A DNA stretch of 64,000 nucleotides from Clostridium akagii DSM 12554 (GTDB lineage Bacteria > Bacillota > Clostridia > Clostridiales > Clostridiaceae): the NCBI RefSeq assembly GCF_000686725.1, contig NZ_JMLK01000007.1:124001-188000 (forward strand), written 5' to 3'. A model generated the notes under the pieces. The model was not told where the DNA came from, did not search any database, and was given only the letters and a program-made list of their open reading frames with translations. Both the position numbers and the translations under genes were made by a program. Shown here piece after piece: positions 1 to 7,796 of this stretch (its first letter is position 1; each line of letters begins with the position of its first letter).

Positions 1-657
1 CCGATATTTTGTATACTCATGGCATTGTGTATGCCATGGAAAATGTTTGTTCAACAAGCATATAGTTTGTGGGCAGTAAGCATTATACCTATTGGAATAG
101 CATTATTTGCAGCAATAGCAGGGATGCAGGAAAAGAAAGCAGGAAATTACCGAAATTTATTAGTTCATAATATATCCCCAGCTCGTATATGGATAGGAAA
201 AATTATAGTTATGTCAATTAATTCATTATTATCTATTATAGTTCTTAGTGTTGCAACCATTATTATATTTCCTATTGTGAATAAGGGTGGAATTCCATGG
301 ACTAAGATTTTGGTAGGAAGCAGCATTATGTGGTTAACTTCTCTTGCAATAATCCCTCTTCAACTCTTTGTAGCTACATTGAGTGGTATTTTGGGAAGTA
401 TGGCACTTGGTTTTTTAGGGCTTATTGCTGGAATTTTTGCTTCAGGTAAATCATACTGGATGTATGTACCATGGAGCTATGCTACCAGGCTTTTGTGCCC
501 AACATTAGACGTTGGCACCAATGGAGTTCCTTTACAAGCTGGTGATCCTTTCCTAAATGCTTCTGTGATACCAGTTGGGATAATTGCTTCAATCATATCG
601 TTAGTAGTATTTACTTGTATTACCGCATTATGGTTTAATAAAAGAGAGGTGCGATGA
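1..657 (+). CDS. Lantibiotic-immunity ABC transporter permease, MutE/EpiE type (5' partial)
   Basis: This is an integral membrane subunit of an ABC-2 type exporter of the kind that expels lantibiotics or bacitracin-like peptides. The reading frame is open to base 1 with no stop, so the true start lies upstream; the first internal ATG is at 19. About 219 codons are visible, with four to five hydrophobic segments and the short cytoplasmic loop after the GNYRNLL motif that is common in this family. It overlaps the next permease gene by four bases (ATGA), and the pair would form a heterodimeric channel. The ATPase gene is expected just upstream, outside the window. The family call rests on sequence resemblance and on the partner gene and two-component system downstream. 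Confidence 0.8.
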   Translation, partial: PIFCILMALCMPWKMFVQQAYSLWAVSIIPIGIALFAAIAGMQEKKAGNYRNLLVHNISPARIWIGKIIVMSINSLLSIIVLSVATIIIFPIVNKGGIPWTKILVGSSIMWLTSLAIIPLQLFVATLSGILGSMALGFLGLIAGIFASGKSYWMYVPWSYATRLLCPTLDVGTNGVPLQAGDPFLNASVIPVGIIASIISLVVFTCITALWFNKREVR

Positions 658-1427
658 TGACATTTATAAAAATATTATCTGCAGAGTGGCTTAAGACTAA
701 ACGTACACCTATGAGATGGGTAGTTTTTTTAGCACCTATTATATTTTCAATATTTTTCTTAGGGTATTTTTCTTTAAAAAAAATAACGCCTACCATTCAA
801 ATATCCATATTTCAGATGTTTTTTGGAACCTTTGCAACAATGGTTATACCGATTGTGGTAGGATTAATTTCAGGATTTATTATATATGAAGAAGAATTGG
901 CTGGAAGTTTTAATGGCTTTTTAGGGTGTAAATTATCACGGCTAAGTTTGTATCTTGGGAAACTTATAATGCTAATAATGCTAACATCAGCAAGTATTAT
1001 AATTGCAACATTTGTTCTTGTAGTTGGCTTAACTTTTTTTATGAATATAAAAGTATCATGGATGATTTTTATTAGAGCGGCATTACTTATGGAGATAGGT
1101 ACAATTCCATTGCTAGCTTTTAATCTATGGCTAAGTTTAGCCTTTGGAATGAGCGCTTCACTTGGTTTTGGATCAGCGGGAATTGTTATATCAGGTATAG
1201 TAGCTATTGTTGGAGATAAGGTGTGGCAATTTGTTATATGGTCATGGCCTGAACGTTTATCTAGGGTGCAAATGTTTTATTTACCAAATGGAGGTATAAA
1301 AAGTCATACTTATATTTTCCATGAAACAATAAAGGGAATAGCACCAGTTACCGGCTCATTCATACTCATATTAGCCCTAGGATTAATATGGTTTAACAAG
1401 TGGGAAGGCAGGAAATCATATGATTGA
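654..1427 (+). CDS. Lantibiotic-immunity ABC transporter permease, MutG type
   Basis: Second membrane subunit (257 aa) of the same exporter. It starts MMTFIKILSAEWLKTKRT, the usual cytoplasmic N-terminus of MutG/EpiG-like permeases, followed by about six hydrophobic segments. The start codon overlaps the stop of the preceding permease and has GAGGTG upstream, so the two are translationally coupled. No lantibiotic precursor or modification gene is visible, so this could be a stand-alone resistance pump responding to peptides made by other bacteria, as in CprABC- or BceAB-like systems. The gene is followed 33 bases later by a response regulator, which supports a peptide-sensing module. Confidence 0.8.
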   Translation: MMTFIKILSAEWLKTKRTPMRWVVFLAPIIFSIFFLGYFSLKKITPTIQISIFQMFFGTFATMVIPIVVGLISGFIIYEEELAGSFNGFLGCKLSRLSLYLGKLIMLIMLTSASIIIATFVLVVGLTFFMNIKVSWMIFIRAALLMEIGTIPLLAFNLWLSLAFGMSASLGFGSAGIVISGIVAIVGDKVWQFVIWSWPERLSRVQMFYLPNGGIKSHTYIFHETIKGIAPVTGSFILILALGLIWFNKWEGRKSYD

Positions 1428-1460
1428 TGATGCCTAGCTAGAAGTTGGAGGTATATTATA

Positions 1461-2156
1461 ATGAGTAAAATTTTGATAGTAGACGATGAAGAAGACATTA
1501 TATCTTTATTAAAGGATTCTTTAGAAAGTAGAGGCCATGTTGTTTTCAGTGCTTCTAATGGGGAAGAGGCTTTAGAAAAAGCAAAGAAAATGCCGAAACT
1601 TATAATACTGGATATAATGATGCCTGGCATGGACGGATATGATGTTTGCAGAAATATAAGAGATAGGGTTCAATGCCCTATAATATTTTTAAGTGCAAAA
1701 CAATCTGAGACAGATAAGGTAAAAGCACTAGCTTTAGGTGGAGACGACTATATAGTAAAGCCATTTAGCATTAAAGAACTAATGGCAAGAATTGATTCTC
1801 ATCTAAGGAGAGAAAAAAGGGCGATTTTTCTTAACGAGACTGGAAAAAGAGTTCTAATTAATTTTGGAAATCTCACAATAGATTTAAAAGGGCGTCAGGT
1901 GCAAATTAATAATGAAGCGATAGCGTTTGCAAAAAGGGAATTTGATATAATCGAACTTCTTTCATTACATCCAGGACAGGTATTTTCTAAAGAACAAATA
2001 TACGAGCATATTTGGGGATATGATGCTGAGGGTGATTATTCTACGGTAACAGAACATGTGAAAAAGATCAGGGCAAAATTAGCAAAAATAGACGCTAGTA
2101 CTCAATATATCTCTACTGCATGGGGTATAGGATACCGTTTTGAAAAAATCAAGTAA
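1461..2156 (+). CDS. OmpR-family response regulator of the immunity module
   Basis: Two-domain DNA-binding response regulator of 231 aa. The receiver domain covers about residues 1-120 with the acidic pair D8/D9, the phosphoacceptor D51 in LDIMMPG and the conserved lysine K100 in YIVKPF. A winged-helix Trans_reg_C domain follows (about 135-230), ending in the typical GIGYRFEK. It sits directly behind the two permease genes and 39 bases before the kinase gene, the order seen in NisRK/SpaRK/CprRK-like systems. It probably activates the exporter promoter, which lies outside the window. The RBS is GGAGG at 1447-1451. Confidence 0.88.
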   Translation: MSKILIVDDEEDIISLLKDSLESRGHVVFSASNGEEALEKAKKMPKLIILDIMMPGMDGYDVCRNIRDRVQCPIIFLSAKQSETDKVKALALGGDDYIVKPFSIKELMARIDSHLRREKRAIFLNETGKRVLINFGNLTIDLKGRQVQINNEAIAFAKREFDIIELLSLHPGQVFSKEQIYEHIWGYDAEGDYSTVTEHVKKIRAKLAKIDASTQYISTAWGIGYRFEKIK

Positions 2157-2195
2157 TAGTATGAAAAACTTTTGCTACATTTTGGGAGGTAACAA

Positions 2196-3623
2196 ATGCT
2201 AGAGAAAAAACCTTTAAGAACGCAATTTAGAATAATCTTTATACTAATTATTGTGACAAGTATAATGGCAACAATTGTTACATATTGTACTGGGTTTGTT
2301 ATTTATGGAATTATTCAATATAAAAAGATGTATCCATCCAACTACTATGAAAAGAAAATTCCGGATATAAAAAACTACATAAGAAAATACGGTATAGTAA
2401 TTTTAAATCCTAAGGAAAAAATATCTCTTGATAAGGTTATTCCCACCCAAGGAATGAAGTATCAAGTTTTAGATGAAAATGCGCATATAATATATGGAAC
2501 TGGTTATAAAATAATAAATAGTAAAGAGGAGCTATATACTAAAATAAATACTGATATCTCAATTGGGAATGAATATATTAAAATTATTCATATATTGGAT
2601 TCAGAGGGTAAAGCAGCTGGAGCCGTTTCCTTATCATATACACTAAAAAATCATTATATGAGTTCATTGGACAAAATATGGATAATACCATTGTATATTG
2701 TGATTATTTTTTCTCCATTTATTTATATAGCAGTATTTACAGGGGTTTTCTCCAAAAAATTTGAACGGAATATAAGTAAGCCAGTGAACATGCTTATTGA
2801 CGCATCTAAAAAGATTGAGCAAAAGGACCTGGATTTTAATATAGATTACAGTGCTGATAATGAGCTTGGAAAGTTATGCCAGGGTTTTAATGAAATGAAG
2901 TCTGAGCTTAAGGATTCCTTACGTGCTCAGTGGAGAATAGAACAGGAAAGGCAAGAAATGGTGGAAGCACTGGCCCATGATCTTAAAACACCTTTTTCAA
3001 TTATAAAGGGATATGTTGAATCACTTCTAGATGGAAATTATAAAGAAGAACAAAAGTTAATTAAATATTTAAATGTAATAGATGAAAATACAAATAGGGG
3101 CTCAGAACTTATAAAAGAGATGCTTTATGCAGCTGAACTAGAAAGCCAGGATATAGAGATTTGCACTACTGAGTTAGATATATATTCCTTTATGAAGAGA
3201 AAAAAAGAAAATTATGAAATGCTTAGGGGGGATAAAAATATAGAGTTTAAGTTGAATATAAATATTGAAAAAAATGATAAAAAGACATATTCAGTTGATG
3301 CATATAAACTCGAACGAATATTGGACAATATCATATTCAATAGCATTAGATATACACCTGAAAATGGGCAAATAACTATCAATGTAGATAAATATTATGA
3401 AAGCATTAAATTCACAATACAGAATACTGGAAAGGAATTTAGTAGTAAAGATTTATCAAGTTTATTCAATAAATTCTATAAGGGAGATGGATCACGTAAT
3501 TCTAAAAATGGTAACGCTGGGCTTGGACTTTACATAGTTAAAAAACTGGTGGAAATACAAGGTGGAAGTATAAGAGCATTTAATTCAGAATCTGGTGGTG
3601 CATGTATAGAGTTTGTTTTGTGA
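2196..3623 (+). CDS. Sensor histidine kinase of the immunity module
   Basis: Membrane sensor kinase of 475 aa, partner of the upstream regulator. There are two membrane segments (about residues 14-40 and 162-186) bracketing an extracytoplasmic sensor loop of about 120 residues, then HAMP, then HisKA with the phosphoacceptor H261 in ALAHDLKTP. The HATPase domain shows the N box (NIIFNSIRYTPENG) and the GLGLYIVKK G box. The large external loop makes it more like SpaK/NisK kinases than the loopless BceS type. What it senses cannot be told from the sequence. No T-rich terminator was found directly behind it. Confidence 0.87.
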   Translation: MLEKKPLRTQFRIIFILIIVTSIMATIVTYCTGFVIYGIIQYKKMYPSNYYEKKIPDIKNYIRKYGIVILNPKEKISLDKVIPTQGMKYQVLDENAHIIYGTGYKIINSKEELYTKINTDISIGNEYIKIIHILDSEGKAAGAVSLSYTLKNHYMSSLDKIWIIPLYIVIIFSPFIYIAVFTGVFSKKFERNISKPVNMLIDASKKIEQKDLDFNIDYSADNELGKLCQGFNEMKSELKDSLRAQWRIEQERQEMVEALAHDLKTPFSIIKGYVESLLDGNYKEEQKLIKYLNVIDENTNRGSELIKEMLYAAELESQDIEICTTELDIYSFMKRKKENYEMLRGDKNIEFKLNINIEKNDKKTYSVDAYKLERILDNIIFNSIRYTPENGQITINVDKYYESIKFTIQNTGKEFSSKDLSSLFNKFYKGDGSRNSKNGNAGLGLYIVKKLVEIQGGSIRAFNSESGGACIEFVL

Positions 3624-3696
3624 ATTTTTGCTCTAGCTTAGCGGCAACAAACATTTCCTCCAATTTTCTTTCATATGCAACTATATAATTATAAAT

Positions 3697-3753
3697 TTTT
3701 AATACAAAATTAATATGATTTTAATACAATTTTAATGTTGCAAAATATATAAT
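3697..3753 (+). promoter_or_regulatory. Four-repeat response-regulator box and promoter
   Basis: Four heptamers (TTTTAAT 3697-3703, AATTAAT 3708-3714, TTTTAAT 3719-3725, TTTTAAT 3730-3736) are spaced by exactly 4 bases, an 11-bp direct-repeat period typical of OmpR/PhoP-class dimers binding one face of the helix. A TATAAT -10 lies 11 bases after the last repeat (3748-3753), so the box replaces the -35. The same double repeat at the same distance from a -10 occurs before the two-component system at 24285 and the PAP2 phosphatase at 49560. Confidence 0.65.
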
Positions 3754-3784
3754 TAAATGTTACTAGGAGAAGGAGGGTTAACTT

Positions 3785-4936
3785 ATGATTAAAAACGTTC
3801 TTATTGTTTCATCAAATCATACTGGAAATGGACATAAGAGTATAACCGAGGCATTGCAAGAAAAATTTGCAATGAGAGAAAATATAAATATCCACGTGGT
3901 GGATGGATTTTCCCTTGGTGGTAAACCACTTATAGCCATAGGAAAATCCTATGGTCTTATTACTAGAAAGGCCGAGGGACTATGGGAACTTATATGGGAT
4001 ATATCCTCAGTTAAACCACAGCTGGTAAATGAAATAGTAGAAATAACTATAAAAGAAAAATTCTTAAAATTAGTAGGACAAATTAAGCCAGATTTAATTT
4101 TATCTGTTCACCCTAATTTTAATGGGTCTATAATAAATTTATTAGAAAAAAATAATTATAAAATACCTGTAGTAACTTTAATTGCAGACCTTACAAGTAT
4201 ATCTTCACTTTGGGTGGATAAAAGAGCTGAGTATATTATAAGTCCAACACTTGAAGCTAGAGACAAGTGTATAGAATTTGGAGTTCCTAAAAATAAAATA
4301 AGAATTATAAATTTACCTGTAAGATCAAGATTTCGCTATAATAATGTAACAAATCTAAAAGAGAACAAAGATGACAAAAGATTAAGTTGCCTAATTATGA
4401 GTGGCGGTGAAGGCGTTGGTAACATGAGAAAAATTGCAGACATCCTTCTTAAAAATTTTGATTGCACTGTAAAGATTGTAGCAGGAAGAAATAAACAGCT
4501 TAAAAATAAATTGGAACAGTCATTAACAAATAAGTTTGGGGATAGAGTTAAGATTTATGGTTTTGTAGATAATATTCAAGACTTAATGCTTACTTCAGAT
4601 ATTGTGTTCACCAGAGCAAGTCCCAATGTTATGATGGAGGCAGTTTCATGCAACGTACCCATTGTAATGACTGGAGAACTTCCAGGTCAGGAACAAGGAA
4701 ACTCATCTTTTGCAGAAAAACATAACTTAGGTATATATTGCCATAATACAAAGAATATATATAATATAGTTTATGAACTTTTGCAAGATAACAATAAAAA
4801 ACTTGAGGGAATAAGAAGAGATCAGAGGAAGTACGTTAATTTTAATAGTGCTGAAGAAATAGTTGATTTTCTAGATAATATAGATATTGAAAGTGGTAAT
4901 ATTCCAGCATTAAAGTTAGTGGAAAACTTAATTTAA
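3785..4936 (+). CDS. MGDG-synthase-type glycosyltransferase
   Basis: GT-B glycosyltransferase of 383 aa related to plant monogalactosyldiacylglycerol synthase and Bacillus UgtP. The N-terminal MGDG_synth domain opens with SSNHTGNGHKSI, the acceptor-side GxGH loop. A C-terminal GT28-type domain (from about residue 200) carries SGGEGVG and the donor-binding stretch around TRASPNVMMEA. It would add sugar from a UDP-sugar to diacylglycerol at the inner membrane face, making glycolipid or lipoteichoic acid anchor. It is followed 39 bases later by a polysaccharide deacetylase and preceded by a response-regulator box, which suggests an envelope-stress operon. The sugar specificity is unknown. Confidence 0.78.
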   Translation: MIKNVLIVSSNHTGNGHKSITEALQEKFAMRENINIHVVDGFSLGGKPLIAIGKSYGLITRKAEGLWELIWDISSVKPQLVNEIVEITIKEKFLKLVGQIKPDLILSVHPNFNGSIINLLEKNNYKIPVVTLIADLTSISSLWVDKRAEYIISPTLEARDKCIEFGVPKNKIRIINLPVRSRFRYNNVTNLKENKDDKRLSCLIMSGGEGVGNMRKIADILLKNFDCTVKIVAGRNKQLKNKLEQSLTNKFGDRVKIYGFVDNIQDLMLTSDIVFTRASPNVMMEAVSCNVPIVMTGELPGQEQGNSSFAEKHNLGIYCHNTKNIYNIVYELLQDNNKKLEGIRRDQRKYVNFNSAEEIVDFLDNIDIESGNIPALKLVENLI

Positions 4937-4975
4937 GCATATTTGTATTAATCATTATTTTTAGGATGGACAAAA

Positions 4976-5668
4976 ATGAAATTATTTATCTTATGTATAG
5001 TTATAACTTATGTAATAGTACCAAATTTATATTATAGAAAGTTTTCAAATAAAATAATAAAAAAAGTTTCATCAAAAGAAAAAATAATCGCACTAACTTT
5101 TGACGATGGACCTGATCCAAGATATACTTTAGAGCTTCTTCACGTACTTAAACAAAACAATGTAAAATGTACGTTTTTTGTTCTTGCAGAAAAAGCAGGA
5201 AAATATCCAAGCATAATTAAACGTATTGAAGAAGATGGTCATTACATTGAGCTACATGCTTATAAACATACAAATGATATTTTTAAACTTCCAAACAAAA
5301 CAGAAAAAGATTTTTCAAAATCATTAAGGATCATGAATGGACTTGGGTTAAAGGTTGAATTTTTCAGACCTACTTGGGGAATCTTTAATCCAGTGACATT
5401 TCATTGTGCTAAAATAAATCATTTGAAAATTGTGTTATGGTCAATACACGCTATGGATTGGAGTAGGTGGGTAACCGTAGATTATATTAAAAATAGACTT
5501 ATAAAAAAGGTAAAGCCTGGAGACATAATACTACTACATGATGGGAGAGGTGCGAAAAACTCTCCATTAAAAACAATTAAAGCATTAAAAGCAGTTTTGC
5601 CTGCTTTAAAGAAAAATGGTTATAGATTTGTTATGATTAATGAAGTATATTCAAATTTCAAGGTGTGA
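4976..5668 (+). CDS. Polysaccharide deacetylase (NodB/CE4 family)
   Basis: Probable envelope polysaccharide or peptidoglycan N-deacetylase, 230 aa, with an N-terminal membrane anchor (about residues 3-20) and one NodB domain. Motif 1 is TFDDGPD with D43 and D44. Motif 2 is LHAYKH with metal ligands H94 and H98, where most family members have an H-S-x-x-H form. Motif 3 is FRPTWG. The C-terminal motif is DIILLHDG. It is apparently co-transcribed with the glycosyltransferase upstream and ends 2 bases before a T-box remnant. The substrate is not shown by the sequence. Confidence 0.85.
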   Translation: MKLFILCIVITYVIVPNLYYRKFSNKIIKKVSSKEKIIALTFDDGPDPRYTLELLHVLKQNNVKCTFFVLAEKAGKYPSIIKRIEEDGHYIELHAYKHTNDIFKLPNKTEKDFSKSLRIMNGLGLKVEFFRPTWGIFNPVTFHCAKINHLKIVLWSIHAMDWSRWVTVDYIKNRLIKKVKPGDIILLHDGRGAKNSPLKTIKALKAVLPALKKNGYRFVMINEVYSNFKV

Positions 5669-5670
5669 TT

Positions 5671-5724
5671 AGGGTGGAAATACAAGAAATTTAACTCTTG
5701 TCCCTTTGTGGACAGGGGTTTTTT
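5671..5724 (+). terminator. T-box-like antiterminator remnant and terminator hairpin
   Basis: AGGGTGG at 5671-5677 is the 5' half of the T-box consensus that binds uncharged tRNA, but the following ACCGCG is degraded to AAATACAAG. CTTGTCC (5697-5703) pairs with GGACAGG (5710-5716), followed by GG and six T, the standard T-box terminator. Stem I with the specifier codon is missing; the deacetylase gene occupies that place. It still looks able to terminate the upstream operon. Confidence 0.6.
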
Positions 5725-5949
5725 ATATTTTTAGGGGGGAATAAGAAGTGTATTGATAGAGCTGAGGAGCTAAAACAAAAACTTCATAATCTTGATATAA
5801 GAGTTGAATTGGATTCTTCTTCTGAGAGAATAGGTTATAAAATAAGGTCTAGTCAGTTCGAAAAAATACCATACATGGTTATTCTAGGCAAAAGAAAAGT
5901 TAAGAATGGAGTGATATCTGTTCGTTCAATATTTACAGGCAGTAATTAA
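5725..5949 (+). pseudogene. Threonyl-tRNA synthetase C-terminal fragment
   Basis: The frame encodes only the anticodon-binding domain of a class II threonyl-tRNA synthetase: residues resembling RAEELKQKL, then IRVELDSSSERIGYKIR, IPYMVILGKR and a terminal VISVRS. A full ThrRS is over 600 aa, so the editing and catalytic domains are deleted. An SD-like GGGGGG lies at 5734-5739 but no ATG fits; only TTG at 5698 inside the terminator hairpin or ATT at 5752 could start translation. With the T-box remnant just upstream, this is best read as the two ends of a T-box-thrS gene left after an internal deletion. A functional small protein cannot be excluded. Confidence 0.7.
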
Positions 5950-6013
5950 TATTGACATAGTATTGTCATAAATAAAGATTAATATAGAAACATAAAGAGT
6001 ACCCCTTTATATT

Positions 6014-6046
6014 AGCCATCTGGTTTATTCCAGATGCTATTTTTTA
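6014..6046 (+). terminator. Intrinsic terminator upstream of the nitrogenase-like operon
   Basis: CATCTGG (6017-6023) pairs with CCAGATG (6030-6036) around a TTTATT loop, followed by a run of T. Its loop-proximal sequence and tail are nearly the same as those of the terminator at 16857-16887 that closes the nitrogenase-like operon. The region between 5950 and 6014 has no ORF. A short transcript from a weak TTGACA at 5952 could end here, but no clear -10 supports that. Confidence 0.65.
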
Positions 6047-6144
6047 TCCGAATAAATGAGGAATTCTGAAGCAAGCCACATATGGTTGAAAATTTGTGTA
6101 ATAGGATAATTATGTGAAAAGTGAAAATAATATGTATAATATTA

Positions 6145-6173
6145 TTGACAATACAATACATATAATATACAAT
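6145..6173 (+). promoter_or_regulatory. Sigma-A promoter of the nitrogenase-like operon
   Basis: TTGACA at 6145-6150 and TACAAT at 6168-6173 are separated by 17 bases. A transcript starting near 6180 would carry an untranslated leader of about 135 bases that holds the attenuator hairpin. The consensus -35 and good -10 argue for a housekeeping promoter, not a sigma-54 promoter: no GG-N10-GC element was seen. Confidence 0.6.
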
Positions 6174-6214
6174 TACTACTAAACAAATATGAAAAATATG
6201 TATAAAAGTTCTGA

Positions 6215-6273
6215 CTGGAAAACCAGAGGACGTATTTCTAATTAATTTAAATTAGAAATACGTCCTCTTTTTT
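6215..6273 (+). terminator. Leader attenuator: terminator before the nitrogenase-like genes
   Basis: A perfect 19-bp stem (6225-6243 with 6250-6268) around a 6-base loop is followed by six T, 42 bases before the first start codon and downstream of the promoter. It should stop most transcripts before the genes. A small hairpin, CTGG-AAAA-CCAG (6215-6226), overlaps the base of the terminator stem, so the two cannot both form fully. The region before it is too short (about 45 nt) for the large riboswitch classes. I recognise no known aptamer. Confidence 0.75.
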
Positions 6274-6314
6274 AGTTTCAGAAGAGATTTGTTGCTTTTA
6301 TGGGGGGATTTTTT

Positions 6315-7796
6315 ATGAGTAAAGTAAATATAAAAGCTCCAGAGGTTCAGGTAAGAGAAAAAAGGCTTGGTTCGATTACAGGATTTGAGGGAACTGCAAA
6401 AGAACTGGTGGAACGTGGTCGATGCAGAAAACTAAAAGATAGTTCAAGAAATTTTAGTCAATGTATTGGGTGTAGTTCAGGGCAAGCACTTTGCCAACTG
6501 GCAATGATTAAAGATGCAGCGGTAATTAATCATGCACCAGTTGGTTGTAGCGGAGATTTTTTTTGTTTTAATTTTGTATATAGAGTAGGACAAATGGATA
6601 GAGATTTACCTGCAATAAATGGAAGATATTTCAGTACAAATTTAGAAGAAAAAGATACGATTTTTGGTGGAATAAAAAAATTGGAAGATACTATTCGTGA
6701 GGTTTATAAAAGAGTAAAGCCCAATGCTATATTTATAACCACTTCTTGCGCTTCTGGAATTATTGGAGATGACGTTGAGGGATCTGTTACTAAATTATCC
6801 GAGGAATTATCCATACCTGTTGTTTCATGTTTCTGTGAAGGCTTTAAATCTAAAATTTGGACCACTGGATTTGATTCGGCTTATCATTCCATAGTGAGAA
6901 AAATAGTAAAACCACCTAACCAAAAAAGTAATAAGGTCAATATCATAAATTTTTGGGGTAGTCATATTTTTGATGATTTGCTAAATGAACTTGGCTATGA
7001 GGCCAAATATATTGTTCCATTTTCAACTATAAATGAACTAGAGAATATATCAGAATCCGCAGCAACAATACAAATTTGTACTACTCTTGGAACATATCTA
7101 GGGGCAGCACTTGAACAGGTCTATGGTGTTCCTGAAATCAAATCACCTCCAGCTTATGGTATTGCTGGTACAGATAACTGGATTAGAGAACTGGGAAGAG
7201 TTTTAGATAGAAAACAGCAAGTTGAAGAAATAATAGAAGAAGAACATGAAAGGGTAATGCCTAAACTAGAGGAGTACCGAGAAAAACTTAAGGGAAAAAC
7301 TGCTTATATTACAGCAGGTGCTGCCCACGGACATGCAATTATTGCACTATTAAGAGAACTTGGTTTAGATGTTCAAGGGGCTGCAATCTTTCATCATGAT
7401 CTTGTATATGACAATGGCGACTCAGCATCTGATGCATTAGCACATGATGTAAGGACTTATGGTGATATTAAAAATTACAATGTATGTAATAAGCAGGCCT
7501 ATGAATTAGTTAATATTTTAAATCGAGTACGACCAGATATTATGATTGCAAGACATGGTGGCATGACAATTTGGGGGGCTAAACTTGGGATTCCTACACT
7601 TTTAATTGGAGATGAGCAATTTAGCTTTGGATATCAAGGTGTATTAAACTATGCAAAAAGAATTTTAGAAACGTTAGATAATAAAGAATTTGTAACAAAT
7701 CTTGCTAAACACAGCAGCATGCCTTATACAAAATGGTGGCTAGAGCAAGAGCCTTTTACTTTTCTTGGAGGAGGTGCTCATGTTAAAAATTATTGA
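6315..7796 (+). CDS. Nitrogenase-like component 1, alpha (NifD-like) subunit
   Basis: Nitrogenase-superfamily protein of 493 aa. I start it at ATG 6315, which has GGGGGG 7 bases upstream; an in-frame ATG at 6300 lacks an SD. Cysteines matching the P-cluster ligands are C53, C78 (HAPVGCSG) and C145 (TTSCASGIIGDD). C255 in TIQICTTLG matches the cofactor cysteine of NifD. The active-site Gln/His segment of true NifD is replaced by GFKSKIWTTGFDSAYH, and the region of the cofactor histidine reads DEQFSFGYQG with no His. The length and ligand pattern fit the nitrogenase-like (Mar/Nfl-type) reductases, not N2-fixing NifD. The stop overlaps the start of the beta subunit by 17 bases. No NifH, NifB or NifEN gene is in the window. 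Confidence 0.85.
   Translation: MSKVNIKAPEVQVREKRLGSITGFEGTAKELVERGRCRKLKDSSRNFSQCIGCSSGQALCQLAMIKDAAVINHAPVGCSGDFFCFNFVYRVGQMDRDLPAINGRYFSTNLEEKDTIFGGIKKLEDTIREVYKRVKPNAIFITTSCASGIIGDDVEGSVTKLSEELSIPVVSCFCEGFKSKIWTTGFDSAYHSIVRKIVKPPNQKSNKVNIINFWGSHIFDDLLNELGYEAKYIVPFSTINELENISESAATIQICTTLGTYLGAALEQVYGVPEIKSPPAYGIAGTDNWIRELGRVLDRKQQVEEIIEEEHERVMPKLEEYREKLKGKTAYITAGAAHGHAIIALLRELGLDVQGAAIFHHDLVYDNGDSASDALAHDVRTYGDIKNYNVCNKQAYELVNILNRVRPDIMIARHGGMTIWGAKLGIPTLLIGDEQFSFGYQGVLNYAKRILETLDNKEFVTNLAKHSSMPYTKWWLEQEPFTFLGGGAHVKNY

Noticed and set aside
5698-5949. A stand-alone 83-codon gene from TTG 5698
   Set aside because: The start is inside the terminator stem, and the first 17 codons are hairpin and T tract. 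The rest is a ThrRS fragment.
6180-6314. S-box (SAM) or other known riboswitch before the nitrogenase-like genes
   Set aside because: The leader before the terminator is only about 45 bases and shows none of the conserved core sequences of SAM, cobalamin, fluoride, NiCo or preQ1 aptamers.
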